Notes under the pieces: generated by a model
Told to the model about the DNA's origin: nothing
Database searches by the model: none
What the model saw: the letters and a program-made list of their open reading frames with translations, nothing else
Shown: positions 37,433 to 49,931 of the stretch, in pieces
Numbering within the stretch: the first letter of the stretch is position 1
Layout: each line of letters begins with the position of its first letter
Made by a program: the position numbers and the translations under genes
From: Carallia brachiata
Taxonomy: Eukaryota; Streptophyta; Magnoliopsida; Malpighiales; Rhizophoraceae
Reading direction: 5' to 3'
Length of the DNA stretch: 64,000 bases
Assembly (NCBI GenBank): GCA_021464245.1
Contig: JADCRB010000040.1
Coordinates: forward strand, 10,803,528 to 10,867,527

Positions 37433-37549
37433 AAAAAGACCCCAGATAATTGTTTACCCGAACAAAGCTAGTCCATAATCCTGAAAGGAGGGAAAAAAAA
37501 AAAAATTGGAAAGGGGGAATGGTGGCGCTAGCGAGGAATGCTGAGAAAA

Positions 37550-39086
37550 TCAGCAGATGCATTGTTTAGAGCTCTGCATTGACCTGCTCTTCTTGGACAG
37601 ACGTTCTGGTGAGGATGAAACAGAAGATGCCACTGACCATGAATCTTTGGAGCTATCTGAGCTAAACGACGCGTCCATTACGCCGTTTGGACTGCCCGGA
37701 ATGGAACCAAACTTACGTTTGTTTGACTGCTGCCTGCAGTGGTCTCTCGATGCCAATTCCCCTATGAGCTTACTGCAATCTTCTACCTTGTCCTGTTCAG
37801 ACGCAATCAAAATCATCATGATTCAGTAAAAGTACAGATATTCTGATTCAAATATTGAATACGGCAAATGGATTGCAAAATAAGAGAGAAGAGGCCCACT
37901 AGGCCAAATGACTGTCAAAAAGCAGTGACCTTGTCAATTCTGAGAATACCCAATAGTTGGCTTTGGTATTCAGCTTTAAGGTAAGGCTCCATTCCATTAA
38001 TAACGCACAACATTGTAGCAGTAGCCATTGTAGATGGGAGACAGTTCATAACCTCGAATCTGAAGCCATTGTATGTAAGGAGGATAATAAAGTCAATATT
38101 TGAGGCCCAAAACCAAGAAACAATGAAAAAAGAGGAAAAACAAAAAAAAAAATCCAATCTTTATCCAAGACAAATTCAATAAGTCTAATTTATGAATCAG
38201 TAAGTTACGAGGAAAAAATTTGTGAAGGCTTGCCTGAGATGACAGATAGGATAATGCGTTCACACCTTCTCAGAAATTCCCAACAGAGATAGTCCCTTAA
38301 ACCAAGCCTCCTCGTAATGTAATCAAGAAAAGATATTGGGGTTACAGGATTCATTTTCCATTGAAGAGTAGATAGCACCAGAATCTCCATTCTTTGGATC
38401 GTTTTGGCCTGAAAGATGTATCTGCTATCCTGCACCTGCACAAATTCAAGCAAACCCACATTAAGGAACTAAGTGCTATATCCATTGATCTCCAGTATTT
38501 CATTCAATTAAGAAAATGGGACATCAAAATAAGGCTCTTTGTATGCGTAATTAACCGAAACACATATGTGTACCTGAAGGTCCAATAGAAGGGGAACATG
38601 GGTCTCCTCCATTTTGGCGGCAAGGGACAGACAAGCCACAGCTGCCAACTGGGTCATCCACGGGTTCTCTGTCTGTGCACGGAAGCTACATAGGAACCTG
38701 TCCAGATAGTTGACGGCCAAAACTGCAGTTAATGCGGTGAAAGAATAGTGGGAATTGACCTTGAGCATCCAATCCACGGCCTCACGGCGAGCCCCACCAG
38801 CAAGAAACGGATTGTTTTCTAAGTTATTGTACAAAAGATTTTGCTCCTCTTTGGCAAAAAGACCAGAAAGTTCCTCATCGTCCCAACACAAGTCGTGCTC
38901 AAGCAAGATTGGAACAGAGTTCCCATTGTCATTGTTATTAACGTAACTGCAATACCCTTCTTCTGCTTCTGCTCTAAAATAATCTTCTGTACAGTAGAGA
39001 GCATCATTGGGAAAGTTGGAATTTTGTTGACAGAGCGATTGTGGTAAGAACGCATCTAATTTATGATAATGACGATGATTTTCCAT
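37550..39086 (-). CDS. CYCD3: D3-type cyclin with compensated frame in exon 3
   Basis: Exons are 39086-38574 (171 codons), 38435-38209, 38059-37930 and 37792-37550; the product is 370 aa, usual for CYCD3 (about 360-390). D3 cyclins activate CDKA in the nucleus to phosphorylate retinoblastoma-related protein and drive G1/S in dividing shoot tissue. Visible are an LxCxE-type RB-binding motif (LYCTE, residues 30-34), the cyclin-box core REAVDWMLKV (101-110) and NYLDRFL (126-132), MEETHVPLLLDLQ closing exon 1, and a Ser-rich PEST-like C-terminus. The exon 2 end is unusual: homology predicts a GC donor at 38233 (CTCAG/GCAAGCC), but then exon 3 hits TGA because one base seems missing near 38050. 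A GT donor at 38208 restores the frame, adding residues before the LPSTMATATML segment. Expression unknown; a new pseudogene is possible. Confidence 0.85.
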
Positions 39087-39179
39087 CTTCTTCCAAGAAG
39101 AAGAGGTTCAGATATTGGTTCATTTGGGACAAGAAAAGAATGTGAATTGACAGGAAGCACCTAAAGGCCTAGCTTTGGC

Positions 39180-39301
39180 CATCTCTCTCTTTCTCTCTCT
39201 CTCTCTCTCTTCCCAAAGTATCTCAATGAAAGAAAGAAGAGAGAAGAGCGGGTGAAGAGGAGAACGGGGAAGTGAGCAGTGGCAAGGGACTGTCCTTTAT
39301 A
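39180..39301 (-). promoter_or_regulatory. TATA box and GA-rich leader of the cyclin D3 gene
   Basis: A minus-strand TATAAAGG lies at about 39301-39294, about 210 bp before the ATG. A GA microsatellite (CT on +, about 39181-39210) sits in the presumed 5'UTR, as in many plant growth-gene leaders. Confidence 0.55.
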
Positions 39302-39309
39302 ATTCTGTG

Positions 39310-40570
39310 CGTTTCCAGCTGGTGGGCCTTTTTTATTTTTAAATTTTATTATCATTATTATTTTTTAGAGCAGCAACTTTTTAGTATTTATTAAAGGTAA
39401 GTTTTTTTTTTTTTTGGTTGGAAGAAAAAATGGGGAGGCCTGTGCCTGTCGTCCTACTAGAGGACCGTGCTTGCAGCGCAATTACTCGAAACAGGACGCT
39501 CCGTACAATTCAGGGCGTTTTTCATTGAATTCTGATAGGATTTACAGAATGAAACGAGTAATTATATATTTTAAAATATTTTATGATATTATATTTTTAG
39601 TATATATTATTATATATTGTAAGAAGAGTAGATTGTTAAGGGTTGATGTGGCACGTAGGATTATATAATACATTTTCTTTTTTTGTGAAATTTCCATCAA
39701 AACATTCGTAATTTTGCAGACTGAGAACGTCCTTTTGTAACAAATATGGCAGCATTTTGCAACAAATTAGCAAAAGAATGTTATTTGGGTATGTTGTAAT
39801 TTGTGTTTATATCTCTTGTAAATTGTACTGTTTTTAATGCACATCAGGTATTTTCGAACGATAAACTCAAATTTTTTTTGAAAAAATGATTTTTTTATAT
39901 GGTTTAGCCACTGCCACGTAATTTGACTCTGCTATGGCCAATCTTTCTCAGTAAAATCGTTCTGAATGTTTTCTTAATTTTCGTATCTTCTCTTTATAAA
40001 GTTCTGGGCAAATTTGGAAATTTTCAAACGGGGTGGTGGGAGAATATTGGATGAGCCCTTTTTTTTTTTTTGGCGTGACAATAGTGGAGAACATCGTCTC
40101 TTATTGGGTTTTTTTGTACTTTTTGCGTGTCAAAATTTTCTACCTTTTCGGTTCATTTGTAATAGTTGCGAATGTGACTTGGCGCGGGCGGGATTAGCTG
40201 GCATACACAATAACCCGACGCTTCAAAATAAATTCTGATGCATTGTGCTGATAGACAGAAAGCAAACGAATTTTAGCTTTTTAGAAAAAATAAAGCACTT
40301 TAAATTTCTTCAATTAAATAGCATTTTTTTAACACACACCAAAACAAAAAAAAAAAAAAAAGTGTAAGGAAATTAAAACTTGGGTTAAGTGCGTAGATAT
40401 ATATCATATTATTACCAAACTCCTAAGTCTTTAGATAATTAAATAGTATTTAAATAATTTCTTTAAATTAATATGTATATTCCCAAGCTTGTAACAGATC
40501 CCATCAGAGGAGGTATGTTGTGGTTCCATTTAATTTTACAGGAAATTGATACATGCATGCTTAGTTATTT
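39310..40570. other. Intergenic region upstream of the cyclin gene, no gene recognised
   Basis: It holds the cyclin promoter region and poly-T tracts. ORFs of 74-84 codons (39414-39668, 40014-40238) have no motif. Confidence 0.5.
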
Positions 40571-40576
40571 ATTAGA

Positions 40577-41340
40577 TAAAGGGTCTGTTTGACTTATCTG
40601 TTCAATATTATTATTACTGATTGTTACTACTAATTATTGTTACTAATTATTGATTGTTAATTATTGTTACCTGTTGCTGATTACTAAAAAAATTAATGAA
40701 ATATTTGGTTAATTTTATATTTGCTGTTACTGTTAAATAACTAAATGACTGATTTAAATATTTAATTTTTATTAATATATTATATTAACAAAATTATTTT
40801 TATATTCTATAATTTTTATTTTTAGAATAAATATTTTATAAATAATATTAAGAATTTTCTCACTTAATTTTTATTTTTTCAAACAAATATTAATGTTTAC
40901 TAGATAATAAAAAATATAATATTTGAAATATTTTTTTAAATTTCAATATTAATGAAAATGTGAAGTAAAAAAATATTTACGAATTATTAAAAAATAAAAG
41001 TGTTACGTTTATATAAATATTGATGAAATTTAATAATTACTAATAAATCATATTCAAGCGGTAAGCAAAAAAAATTATGAATTTATATAAATATCGTTTG
41101 AGAGTATTTTAGTCTATATGAATTATTATTAATATTAAAAATGAAAAAATAACTCAAAAAGCAGTAAAAAATAATTTTAACTTACTTTTCAATCAGCTGC
41201 TTTTATAATGTCATATACAGAAATAAATAAGATCTAACAGTAACTCAAAAAAATTAACCAAATACTTATTTCCGTACTTTTTAAAAATAAAATGCAAATG
41301 TACCATCTTAAAAGTTAACCCAAACACTTCAAAAACCTCG
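40577..41340. mobile_element. Non-autonomous DNA element, GTTTGGTTAGCTGTT-type ends (copy 3)
   Basis: The left end is GGTCTGTTTGACTTATCTG. The right end is AAGTTAACCCAAACACTTC, which read inverted (GAAGTGTTTGGGTTAACTT) pairs with the left. The left half is full of TTACTGATTG/TTACTAATTATTG words, the reverse complement of the CAGTAAC words seen in the other copies, so this copy is inverted relative to them. Non-coding. Confidence 0.6.
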
Positions 41341-41399
41341 ATTTAAAATGAAGTGCGTTCTAACTTTTTAACTAAAGTATTTCTTTTTTATAGTTGGGA

Positions 41400-42245
41400 A
41401 ACTATGTAAATAAATGTCAACTTGAACTAAACCTGCTGTTATCTAGCTAAACTTTCGAGTTTTTAACGAATTGTATCATTTAATTTTATAATACCAATAA
41501 AACAATTAAAATTAAAAATTTTATTATTATACATAAAATAAAAGGTTAAAAACTATTTATTTAAATAAAATAAAATAATTAAAAATAAATATTCAATTTG
41601 AATGTATAAATGTAAATATATGTAATATATAATTTTGAAAATGAGTTTGATGAAATTATTTTTATAACATAATAAATGAGTTTTTTTTAATGATTATGTA
41701 GACAACTTCTAAAACAAGTTGTTCATAAATTTAACTAAATTTATCTTTACTTAAACTCGGTTTATTTATTAAATGAGTTTTGAATTTAAACTAATATATC
41801 ACTTGTTTAATTAAACGAATGATTTTTACTCGAGTTTTTACCAAATTAAGTCACCAAACTTTTAACGAAAGTATCAACTTACTACAGCCCTAATCACGCG
41901 TAAGTCTTATTCAAATAACTATATATGTAAAAGATATGACTCTAAATTGGTAATTACTTATACTAAAAATTAAATGATACAACTAAGTGTTATTAATACA
42001 TTAAATAAGTTTACAATGATACATATTAAACGATTTATTAATGATATATTTATTGAACCTTAAACGAGTTTTAAACGAGTTATTTACGAGTCTGAACCGA
42101 ATCGAGTCTACCCCTATTCAGGCTCGGCTCATTTATTAAACGAGTTTTACTTTTAAACTCGTGTATCGCTCGTTTAGCAAAATAAACGAGCTCGAGCCGC
42201 ACCATTAAACTTTTAACGAACGTATCGACTCATTTACAGTCCTAC
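41400..42245 (+). repeat. Dispersed plant repeat rich in AAACGAG/CTCGAG motifs, copy 2
   Basis: Shares word order and orientation with 780-1330. The right end has TTTATTAAACGAGTTTTA and AAACGAGCTCGAGCCGCACC. It is longer than copy 1 because the right part appears repeated (41700-41900 and 42060-42245). It encodes nothing. Confidence 0.6.
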
Positions 42246-44370
42246 CAGTGTGATTCTTTTATAAGGGTTTATGCTTGCACATGTCCACCCCCAATTGGTC
42301 AGAAAGTGTAGCATTTGGCAATTTACTTTTTTTTTTTATCTATTAAGACATTAGTTGAGATGTAAGTTACATTACGAGATAATTTTATCATTCTCACAAA
42401 ATTTATACTCCTTTCTTAGAATTAGAAATAAATACCTCTAAGATAAAAATAAAAAATCTTAATTATTAGAATATTTATAAAAAAATAATTTAAATTTTTT
42501 TAAATGTAATTATATAGCCTTATTTTTATTTAAAAAAAAAAAAGAAAAGGCCTTGCACGCTTCTGTAATTCCTTCTTTTTCCGATACGGGCAAAAAAGAT
42601 TGAATGACGTAAGCGGTAAATTCGTAACCATCATCGATCTTTCATTCACTGGTGTTTTGTTCTGATCCCTTTTTCGTGGTCTGGAAATCAAATTGGTATG
42701 GTGCATGTCCACTTGAAGAAATTAAAGCGAAAAAACTACACTTCCCAACGCAGTTAGGACAACTCAATATGAAAATATATATATCGACCTCTTTTCGTAC
42801 GTACAAAAGATAAATGCAGTGCATCTCTGCTCCATATGACAGTGTTTCAGCAAAGCGAGCCGCTGAAAAAGGTCTGCGCCCTTGCGCTTGTCTCCAGTTT
42901 TTAATCGCTATTCTTCCCTTTGTGCCATTTTTTGTATGTTTGTTTATTGAAAATCTCGTACCGGCGTTGGTAACTTAACTGGCATTGCCCAACCTCGGGG
43001 ACGCGTTGTAAGTCTTTCTTCTGTTTTTTTTTTTTTTCCCCTTCTCCTCTGATGGGTTGCTTTCTTTTATTTGCTTTTCTTTTCTTTCCTCTCCTTTGTA
43101 GGCTCGATCTCCAATAAATAAAGCAAGAAAAATGGAGAGCACTGTGAAAATATGTGAAAAAAAAAATTGTTGGAGATGGGTGTCAATGGAAGGATGGAAG
43201 GGATTTGCAGGTCTTTTTTTAAGTATAAGTTACATAATTTTTACCACTTCAATTAAACTCAATCCTCTATTCTCCAATATATATATATATATATACATAT
43301 AATAAATTAAACTCAATCCTCTATTGCGAGCTTTACGTGCAACATACATATCTTGGTGGCAGTGGTCGTTTCCAGATCATTCAAAGGGTAAGACCCTTTT
43401 TTTTTGGGAAACATTCAAAGGAAAAAAGTGGGGATCCCGGCATTTTTGTCCCATTTTTTGCTCGAGGATGCATTGAATTGTAGTAAATTGTCAATTTTTT
43501 ATAATCATATTAATAAATTATGAAACAAAAACAATACATTTTTTTAATTTAAAAAATTATTAATGTGATTATAAAAAAAAATAAAGATTGGTTGTAATTT
43601 ACATATTATTTGAACCAAAAAAAAAAAAAAAAAGATAAGATCTTCTAAATTTGTTCCTATGCCCAAATTCAAATCGCACTTTTTTGGGGGTGTTTTTGAC
43701 CTCTTGCTTATTCATGATTTTAGTCGTACGATCAAAATGTGCAAGTTTTTTTTTTTTTAGCAAAGATTAAAATGTGAAGTCACTAAACAAATTCCAGCTG
43801 TTTTGGTCACTATGGGAAAGTTGGGGATGCATTTCAATCGCAAGAAACGAAACAACAGAACGCAAAACTGACTTTATTGGAAATCTTCACCCATCCCTAT
43901 TGGCTATTGCACACAACCAGGGACCTACTTCTATACCATATACTGTAGTTGAAGAGACCAACCAAAAGGATTACATTGTCCAGTCAAGTCTGAAACGAGC
44001 GAGATTCCATCATCCCTGCCGAGGGAGGGTCAAGATATTATTTAAGGCCCACGTTTATATAATTACTAATTTTGATGTTTTTTTGTCAGTAAAAATTTAG
44101 AAATAAGAAGAGCATCACTGTCTTAAAATCAAAAATTGTTTGCAGACTATCATAAGTTTACTGTTGAACTTTGCGCTCAGCTCAGAGAATTGCATATATA
44201 TTTACAGGGACAAGCCGTCATTGATAATGGACTTTTCAGTGAGGGCACACGTGGATTTGTTGTCCAGCTACATGGAAGACTCCCTAGATGTGAGCCTTCA
44301 CTCAAATAATTGGAGTGTGGGAGGCTAGCGACCATGCTTGTCTTCCCCTAATAATAGTAGGGGATCAGCA
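42246..44370. other. Intergenic region without recognisable gene
   Basis: Moderately complex at 42540-43150 and 43770-44330. ORFs of 60-108 codons (the longest 43774-44100, +) show no recognisable domain and no splice context, so I did not call them. Confidence 0.45.
43251..43325 (+). repeat. 21-bp direct repeat flanking an (AT)n array
   Basis: AATTAAACTCAATCCTCTAT plus one T occurs at 43251-43271 and again at 43305-43325. The (AT)n run at about 43277-43295 lies between the copies. Confidence 0.85.
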
Positions 44371-44376
44371 TTCTTT

Positions 44377-44760
44377 TCTTTTGTTTTTTTTCTTTTTTTT
44401 TTGGGTCTTGTGTTTTTTTTCTTTTAACCACAGCAAATATAGATCTTATTTTATAAAGCCCAACAATACACAATCAGGCCCAAAACCACCCTTACATACA
44501 CACTGAGGCCCAAGAGAGCACAACCAATCCCAAAGCCCACAAAAATGAAAAATCATAAAGGACTGCCTATGCCTGAGAAAAACCAGAGCCCAAAACTCAA
44601 GTGGAAAAGGCCCACAGGCCGAACCTAGGGCAAACCAACCCTGAAATCACTTCCCACGGCCCCATCAGTCAACGGACATGAAGGGGCCAGCATCGGAGCA
44701 ACGTCGATGATGAGAGCACACCGTCACACGAGCAGCCCATCAAGTGGGAATTAATGCAAT
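44377..44760 (-). mobile_element. Possible LINE or retrocopy 3' end, minus orientation
   Basis: Read on the minus strand, a sequence with repeated GGGCCT/TTGGGCC words (about 44760-44430) runs into an A-rich tail (T-rich on +, about 44425-44377). The pattern and composition resemble 3' tails of plant LINEs. No coding motif or target duplication was found, so this is tentative. Confidence 0.3.
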
Positions 44761-45912
44761 GACCATATAGCTCTTTGCTGGACTTAATTACCCATTGGAA
44801 ATAGGGCGTAAACTAGTCAATACATTTGTTAAAAATTCAAGTAATTTAAATAAATAAAAGTCTGCTAGAATGTCGTTTAATAAAAAAATAAAGCATCAAC
44901 AATGACAAACTTAACAGAGCTAGTTTACAGCCCTCGCTGTAAACTAGGGTTGAGGCAAACCAATCAGTTATTGTAACTGAAAATATAGCGGGGATCCCTC
45001 AAGACAACTAGAAGAGTGGCTATTAACTTTAGAAACTAATTAGTGAGATTCTTTAAATGATATCAAAATAATATAAATTATTAAATAATTAAAATAAATA
45101 AATAAATAAATTATTAGATGTTATAAACTAAACCGAATGATCACTCTTATGCCAGATATTTCGTCGCGTCAGCACCGGAGGGGCGAGAAGGAAAGAGATA
45201 TTAGGCTATAAGAAGCATGTGTACCCTGTCGTTAGTGCTATGCGAACACTTCAATTGCTGTCCCCGATGATTGCGTTTCCAGTACCACGCGGGTGGTTTT
45301 TAATTACTAGAAACCAAAGAAAACAGTGGGATCCATGATTTCAATATTAGACAAAATTTTCTCTGGCGCCGGAGCTTCCAACTTTTGCCGTTCTTTCTTT
45401 TCTTTTCTTTTCTCTGTTTTTTTTGGGAAGACAGATCACCTCGTGGTTCTTGCCATGTCATTAACTAATAATACAACGAGGGTCCCAACTAAAAGCTTTA
45501 TTACTATGAGTGGAAACAAGCCCTTGATAAATTGGGCTCCAGAAAATTTAGTAATCTCAAAAATTACAAACAAACAGCATCTCGGTCCGGGGATTTGGTA
45601 ATGAGCTCATTCCTGCCAGATGGTGCAAATTTTCCGTAGCCAACAAAGGAAAAGGCACAAGTCAACAAAAGTGGAGTCCTTTCAATCATTTTCTATGTCC
45701 CCAAGAGTTAACAAACTTAGGTCACCAAAATTATACATTAATTATATTCAGGTCACCAAGAGTTGCCAGATTATCTACTGCATTGACAATGGGATTTGGG
45801 TTATCCGATACATTAATTATATTCAGGTCACCCAAATCTGTAGACCATTTCTATGCTCGTAAGGAAAGATGTAAAATATTCAAGGTCACAATCGTCTTAA
45901 CAAAAGCCAAAA
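44760..45912. other. Intergenic region 3' of the DCL-like gene
   Basis: No gene recognised. The part nearest 45912 should contain the 3'UTR of the DCL-like gene on the minus strand. Confidence 0.5.
45733..45832 (+). repeat. 25-bp direct repeat, units 75 bp apart
   Basis: ATACATTAATTATATTCAGG followed by TCACC occurs at 45733-45757 and 45808-45832, with further GGTCACCAA words around them. Confidence 0.8.
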
Positions 45913-48900
45913 TTAAGACTTGGAACCAACACAATTAGTAGGATTGAGACATATTATACTGCCACGTTTAAAGTGTTCTCTAATGAAACGTTCCGCATGG
46001 GCCGGGTACTTATCTCGAATGTAAGCTCGCAGACATTTCTGATAAGAGAAGTCTATCCATCCGCCATCAGTTCTTACAACAAACAGACACCTTGACCGTC
46101 TAAATTGGGGGTGACGATCAACCTTCATTAAGAGAAGCAAAAAGTTTATTAGTTATCCCATAGACCAAGACAATATGGATCAGACAATCATAGAACTTGT
46201 ACCGATGAAAGATGCATAGAATTGGAAGGACAGGTTAACAGCTTTAGAATTGGGCTGGTCCACCTATTAGTCCTGTTGAGACCAGTGTTCCATCTTCTAC
46301 AATGTTGACAATGTGACAACAGAATAGACAGATTTTATGGACCTCATACAACATAAGCAAGCATACCAAGGCTACAATTCGAGCTATAACAACTACAAGA
46401 ACCAGGAAAATGCCAGAAAACATGTTGGAAGAACCACGAGACTCTAGAGACTGTAAAGAATGAACATATGTTCCTTTAGATAATTGGAATTGCAGAATTT
46501 CCAGTAGACAGGCCAAACATGTTGTAGTGGACTCAATTGGATCCAACACACATTGCCTGTGATGCAATTGACTGTTGGCCCAAAAGCAGATGAAAAATAA
46601 ATGTTAATTCCTATATAACCACAAATGAAGAAGCTCGATAATGTGAGACCTAAGCACAGCAACTGAAGTCAAATATCAAAAACTTGAAGCGAAAAGAGTC
46701 ACTAAATAAACATCTTACCATTATAGAATCAAGTCCACATCCAATTTTATCTTCAGAGTTTGGATGATAAGCAAGAAGCTTCTCTACAATAACTTCCTCA
46801 TCTTTGACTGTTAGACATTCCCCATCCATATACCTAAAAGCAAAAGAATCAGCAAAATTAAATAAACTTTCAAAGGCCCAGCGAGTTGGCATGAATCTTA
46901 CGGAAATTCTGATACATCTTAAAATACACAGATTCTTGCATCGGTTCAACCCTCATAAGCCTGTGGTAACTAATTAGATATTAGTCAGCATTAAAATACA
47001 CGCACAACAATGAGATCTTGCTATGAGTACAGCCAATGAATTGATCCACTCCTTCTAATAAAACAAGAATCAACACCACTTCACCACAAAAACCATGCAC
47101 AGGTAACTTGCACTAAAATATACTGCTGCAATTTGATTTCACAACAATGATTTTAGCACAAAAGGCATTAATTAGCTTCACTTGGGGCTATTATGCTTGT
47201 CAATTTTTGATTTATTTTTCTAGAATTTTGACAGTTTACTATCAAGTCCCCACAACATCTACCTTGTTTGGATAAACAAACATTCGCAGCCACTAACATA
47301 TCAGCCTCTAAGAACCAATACCAGCGGACATCATTTCCATTTCCTATATTTCGACATGAACAACAAAAGTAACCAAAGGATCGTTGAGTATAGCAACATG
47401 ACAGGATTCATGCCAAATACTTCTAAGCCCTGCCAAATACTTGCCATGCTGTGTACACAAGAAAAAGTTATAATTATAACTAAAATGGTAAGATGATTGG
47501 AACGCCAAGAAAGGAAAAGAATCCTACTTAGGATTGGCATAAGGCCATGAGAGACAAAAATTTGGTGCTCTAATTTCCAAAGCAGTTTTCAGACATATAT
47601 CCAAAAAAGAAGCTCAATATTGGATCTAATACAGAGTATTATGAATGCAAATTTTACTTTCAAACTGAAGGGTCTTTAGCTAGCAGAGGGTAGTAGATGA
47701 ATTACATTGTCATAGAGGTCGCCAATGACAGCTGTTAATAACGGCTATGTTAGAGTTAAATGTGTGATCTGTCTCTGCCATTACTTATAAGTTTAAACTT
47801 TTGTGTCACAAAGTTTCTTAACATGATATAAGGGCATTTATAACCAAGTACTAAAGCTGATCCCATTCTTCAAATTCAAATTTGTAAATCTTCAAGCAAG
47901 CTAACTAGGTAATAATTCAACATATTATATATTCTTGGGCCTCACCCACAAACTAGGCAATGCCCTACAAGTTCAAAGGCATATCTGCCATATCAATCCA
48001 TTCCGGAAAGCATCATAAAACGTCTAAAAATTTAAGAATTGAAATTGAGTAGCATAGGGAGATTAAGAAAATAGCAATTGTTACCAACTGAACGAGGAAC
48101 AAGAGACAAATAAAATGGATTGAAGGTGAAATCGGTGGCTGTTGAATCTGCAGTCTTAAGCACTAGAAAATTACGACACGGTCACAAGATTCGCACTTCC
48201 CCTAGTCACAACTGACAACCCAACCTGACCAACCCACTCCCAAAAATGTTATAGCACCGATATAGTCCATAGAAACAGCACCCCAAAACACAACCAACAC
48301 ACTACAAATTCAAGCAAAGTTACGAAATTTATAAGCTTCGCTGGACCACCACTGAAACAAAACACAGAAAGTTCTCAACAGTATTAAATGTATCAATTTT
48401 TAGCTAGTCCAACCGCAACTGATTAAGAACCAACATCGTTTGTCAGAGACCAAACGGAAGCATGCAACAACTAAAAGGCAAAACAAAACGAGCACAATTG
48501 CACCAATAAACCCACTCAACTAAGCGCTAGCGAGCATTGAAATTTCCCAGTTCGATTTGATAAGCTATTTTAGCAGAGGGGAGTGGACAAAAGGGACCTG
48601 TCGGAGTGGAGAATTTCTTTACAGAGCGCAACGATAGGCTCGATATCTTTCAAAATCTCCTCCTCTTTGTCTTTCCACTTCCGGTACTCGGATTCGTCCC
48701 AAGCCGTTGGCTTGGGTGGGTCCCCCGACTTCAACACGGCTGCCGTCTTCTCCGAGGAGGACGCGTCCTCGTCCAGCCGGTTAGACTCCGCCGCTGCGCA
48801 CCACGGCCGGCGAAGCCGCAGCAGGGCTCCAACGGCGGGGCGTTGGTGCTGAAGGTGAAGACCATGGCGAAGGCGAAGGCGGAGGAGGGGACTGGCGCCC

Positions 48901-48926
48901 CTGCTAAGCATAGCCGCTGCGGCCAT
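45913..48926 (-). CDS. DCL-like protein (DUF3223), plastid or mitochondrial
   Basis: Three exons: 48926-48598, 46833-46719 and 46122-45913 (329+115+210 nt), 217 aa. GT-AG introns are 1764 and 596 bp. DCL-family proteins act in organelles, where the founding tomato protein is needed for chloroplast rRNA maturation and palisade development. Residues 1-45 are rich in Arg, Leu and Ala with no acidic residue, a typical transit peptide. The conserved domain starts near residue 80 (EYRKWKDKEEEILKDIEPI) and continues with HSDRYMDGE across the first splice junction, HPNSEDKIGCGLDSIMVDRH across the second, then RCLFVVRTDGGWIDFSYQKC and a basic C-terminal stretch (REHFKRGS). Length matches Arabidopsis At1g45230 (about 219 aa). 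It appears intact. Which organelle it enters cannot be decided here. Antisense ORFs over exon 1 are composition artefacts of GC-rich transit-peptide DNA. Confidence 0.88.
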
Positions 48927-48929
48927 TTT

Positions 48930-49931
48930 TGTTTTCGGTTTTTTTTTTTTTTTTTTAAATTTTCTCCGGATTGAGTGGAGTGGATCAAAATGGAATTTAT
49001 TTATTTTTTTTTTTTTACTTCAAATGAAATTTAATTGAGATGACAGGATCGGAAATATATATAAGAATTATATAATTAATTTAATAATATTTAAATATTT
49101 ATTTATTTTTTTATTATTTAATATATTCTTTACTATAATATAAATTACTGTATTTTTATTTTTGCGTTACTAAGTATGTGTTCCTGTTAAGCATTTTTCG
49201 ATCAAGATATTGCCGTCGGAGTCTCCTGCGTCGCAGCGTTGATAAGTGAAAGTCTGAAACGTGGCAGCATACTTATTTGCCACGTGCACCAATTCGTCGG
49301 CGGAAGGAAACGGGGGATATTTGAAGGAAAGTAAAACAATTTTTCGTTAGTATTTGGTAACAATGCGACACAAACAATGTAGATACCATCATAATTTGTT
49401 GAAATATTTGTTAAATTCAACAAATATTTATATAAAGGTCGTTAGAAAAATAGGGGATTCTTTCATACTTTGTATTATATTGTTATATAATTAAATTCAA
49501 ATTTTTTATTAAAATATTATTATCTAATAATTCTTGACCTTATAGTAGGCAAAAATAAAGTAAAGTAAAATAAAATTATTTTTTGATACTTAATTTTATT
49601 TATTTATAAGATTAAATGAGATATAATTAACTTGAGTTTTTTTTTTTCTCATTATTGTTACTATCTACCTTACATTTTTTTTTTTTTAATCTTTTTAGAG
49701 TTAATAACAACAGTGGAGGGATAGAGGATGATTAGAAATATTTAAAGTTCAAATCTCATATATCTTTTTTTTAATTTTTAAAAAACTCGTTCGATCATAA
49801 GTTATATAATGAGATATTTCTTTATGGTTTTATAAACTCTATACTATTTTTTCAAAATTAGAAAAAAAAACTCTAAAATAAAAATTTTAAGTGGACGTTC
49901 CTAAAAGACAAGGAAAAAAAAATGAGGGTTG
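48930..49931. other. Region between the DCL-like gene and the chromovirus LTR
   Basis: It holds the presumed DCL promoter on the minus strand, with poly-T/poly-A tracts near 48940-48956 and 49003-49017, then AT-rich DNA. No gene recognised. Confidence 0.5.

Noticed and set aside
37557..37829. 90-codon plus-strand ORF opposite the last cyclin exon
   Set aside because: It is a shadow of the exon encoding the conserved D3 C-terminus.
43774..44100. 108-codon ORF
   Set aside because: No domain, no splice or promoter context, and composition like its non-coding surroundings.
45733..45832. Possible CRISPR-like spaced repeats
   Set aside because: There are only two 25-bp units in a plant nuclear context; this is an ordinary local duplication.
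48583..48988. Long ORFs over the first exon of the DCL-like gene in other frames
   Set aside because: GC-rich transit-peptide sequence leaves several frames open; only the minus-strand frame splices into the conserved domain.
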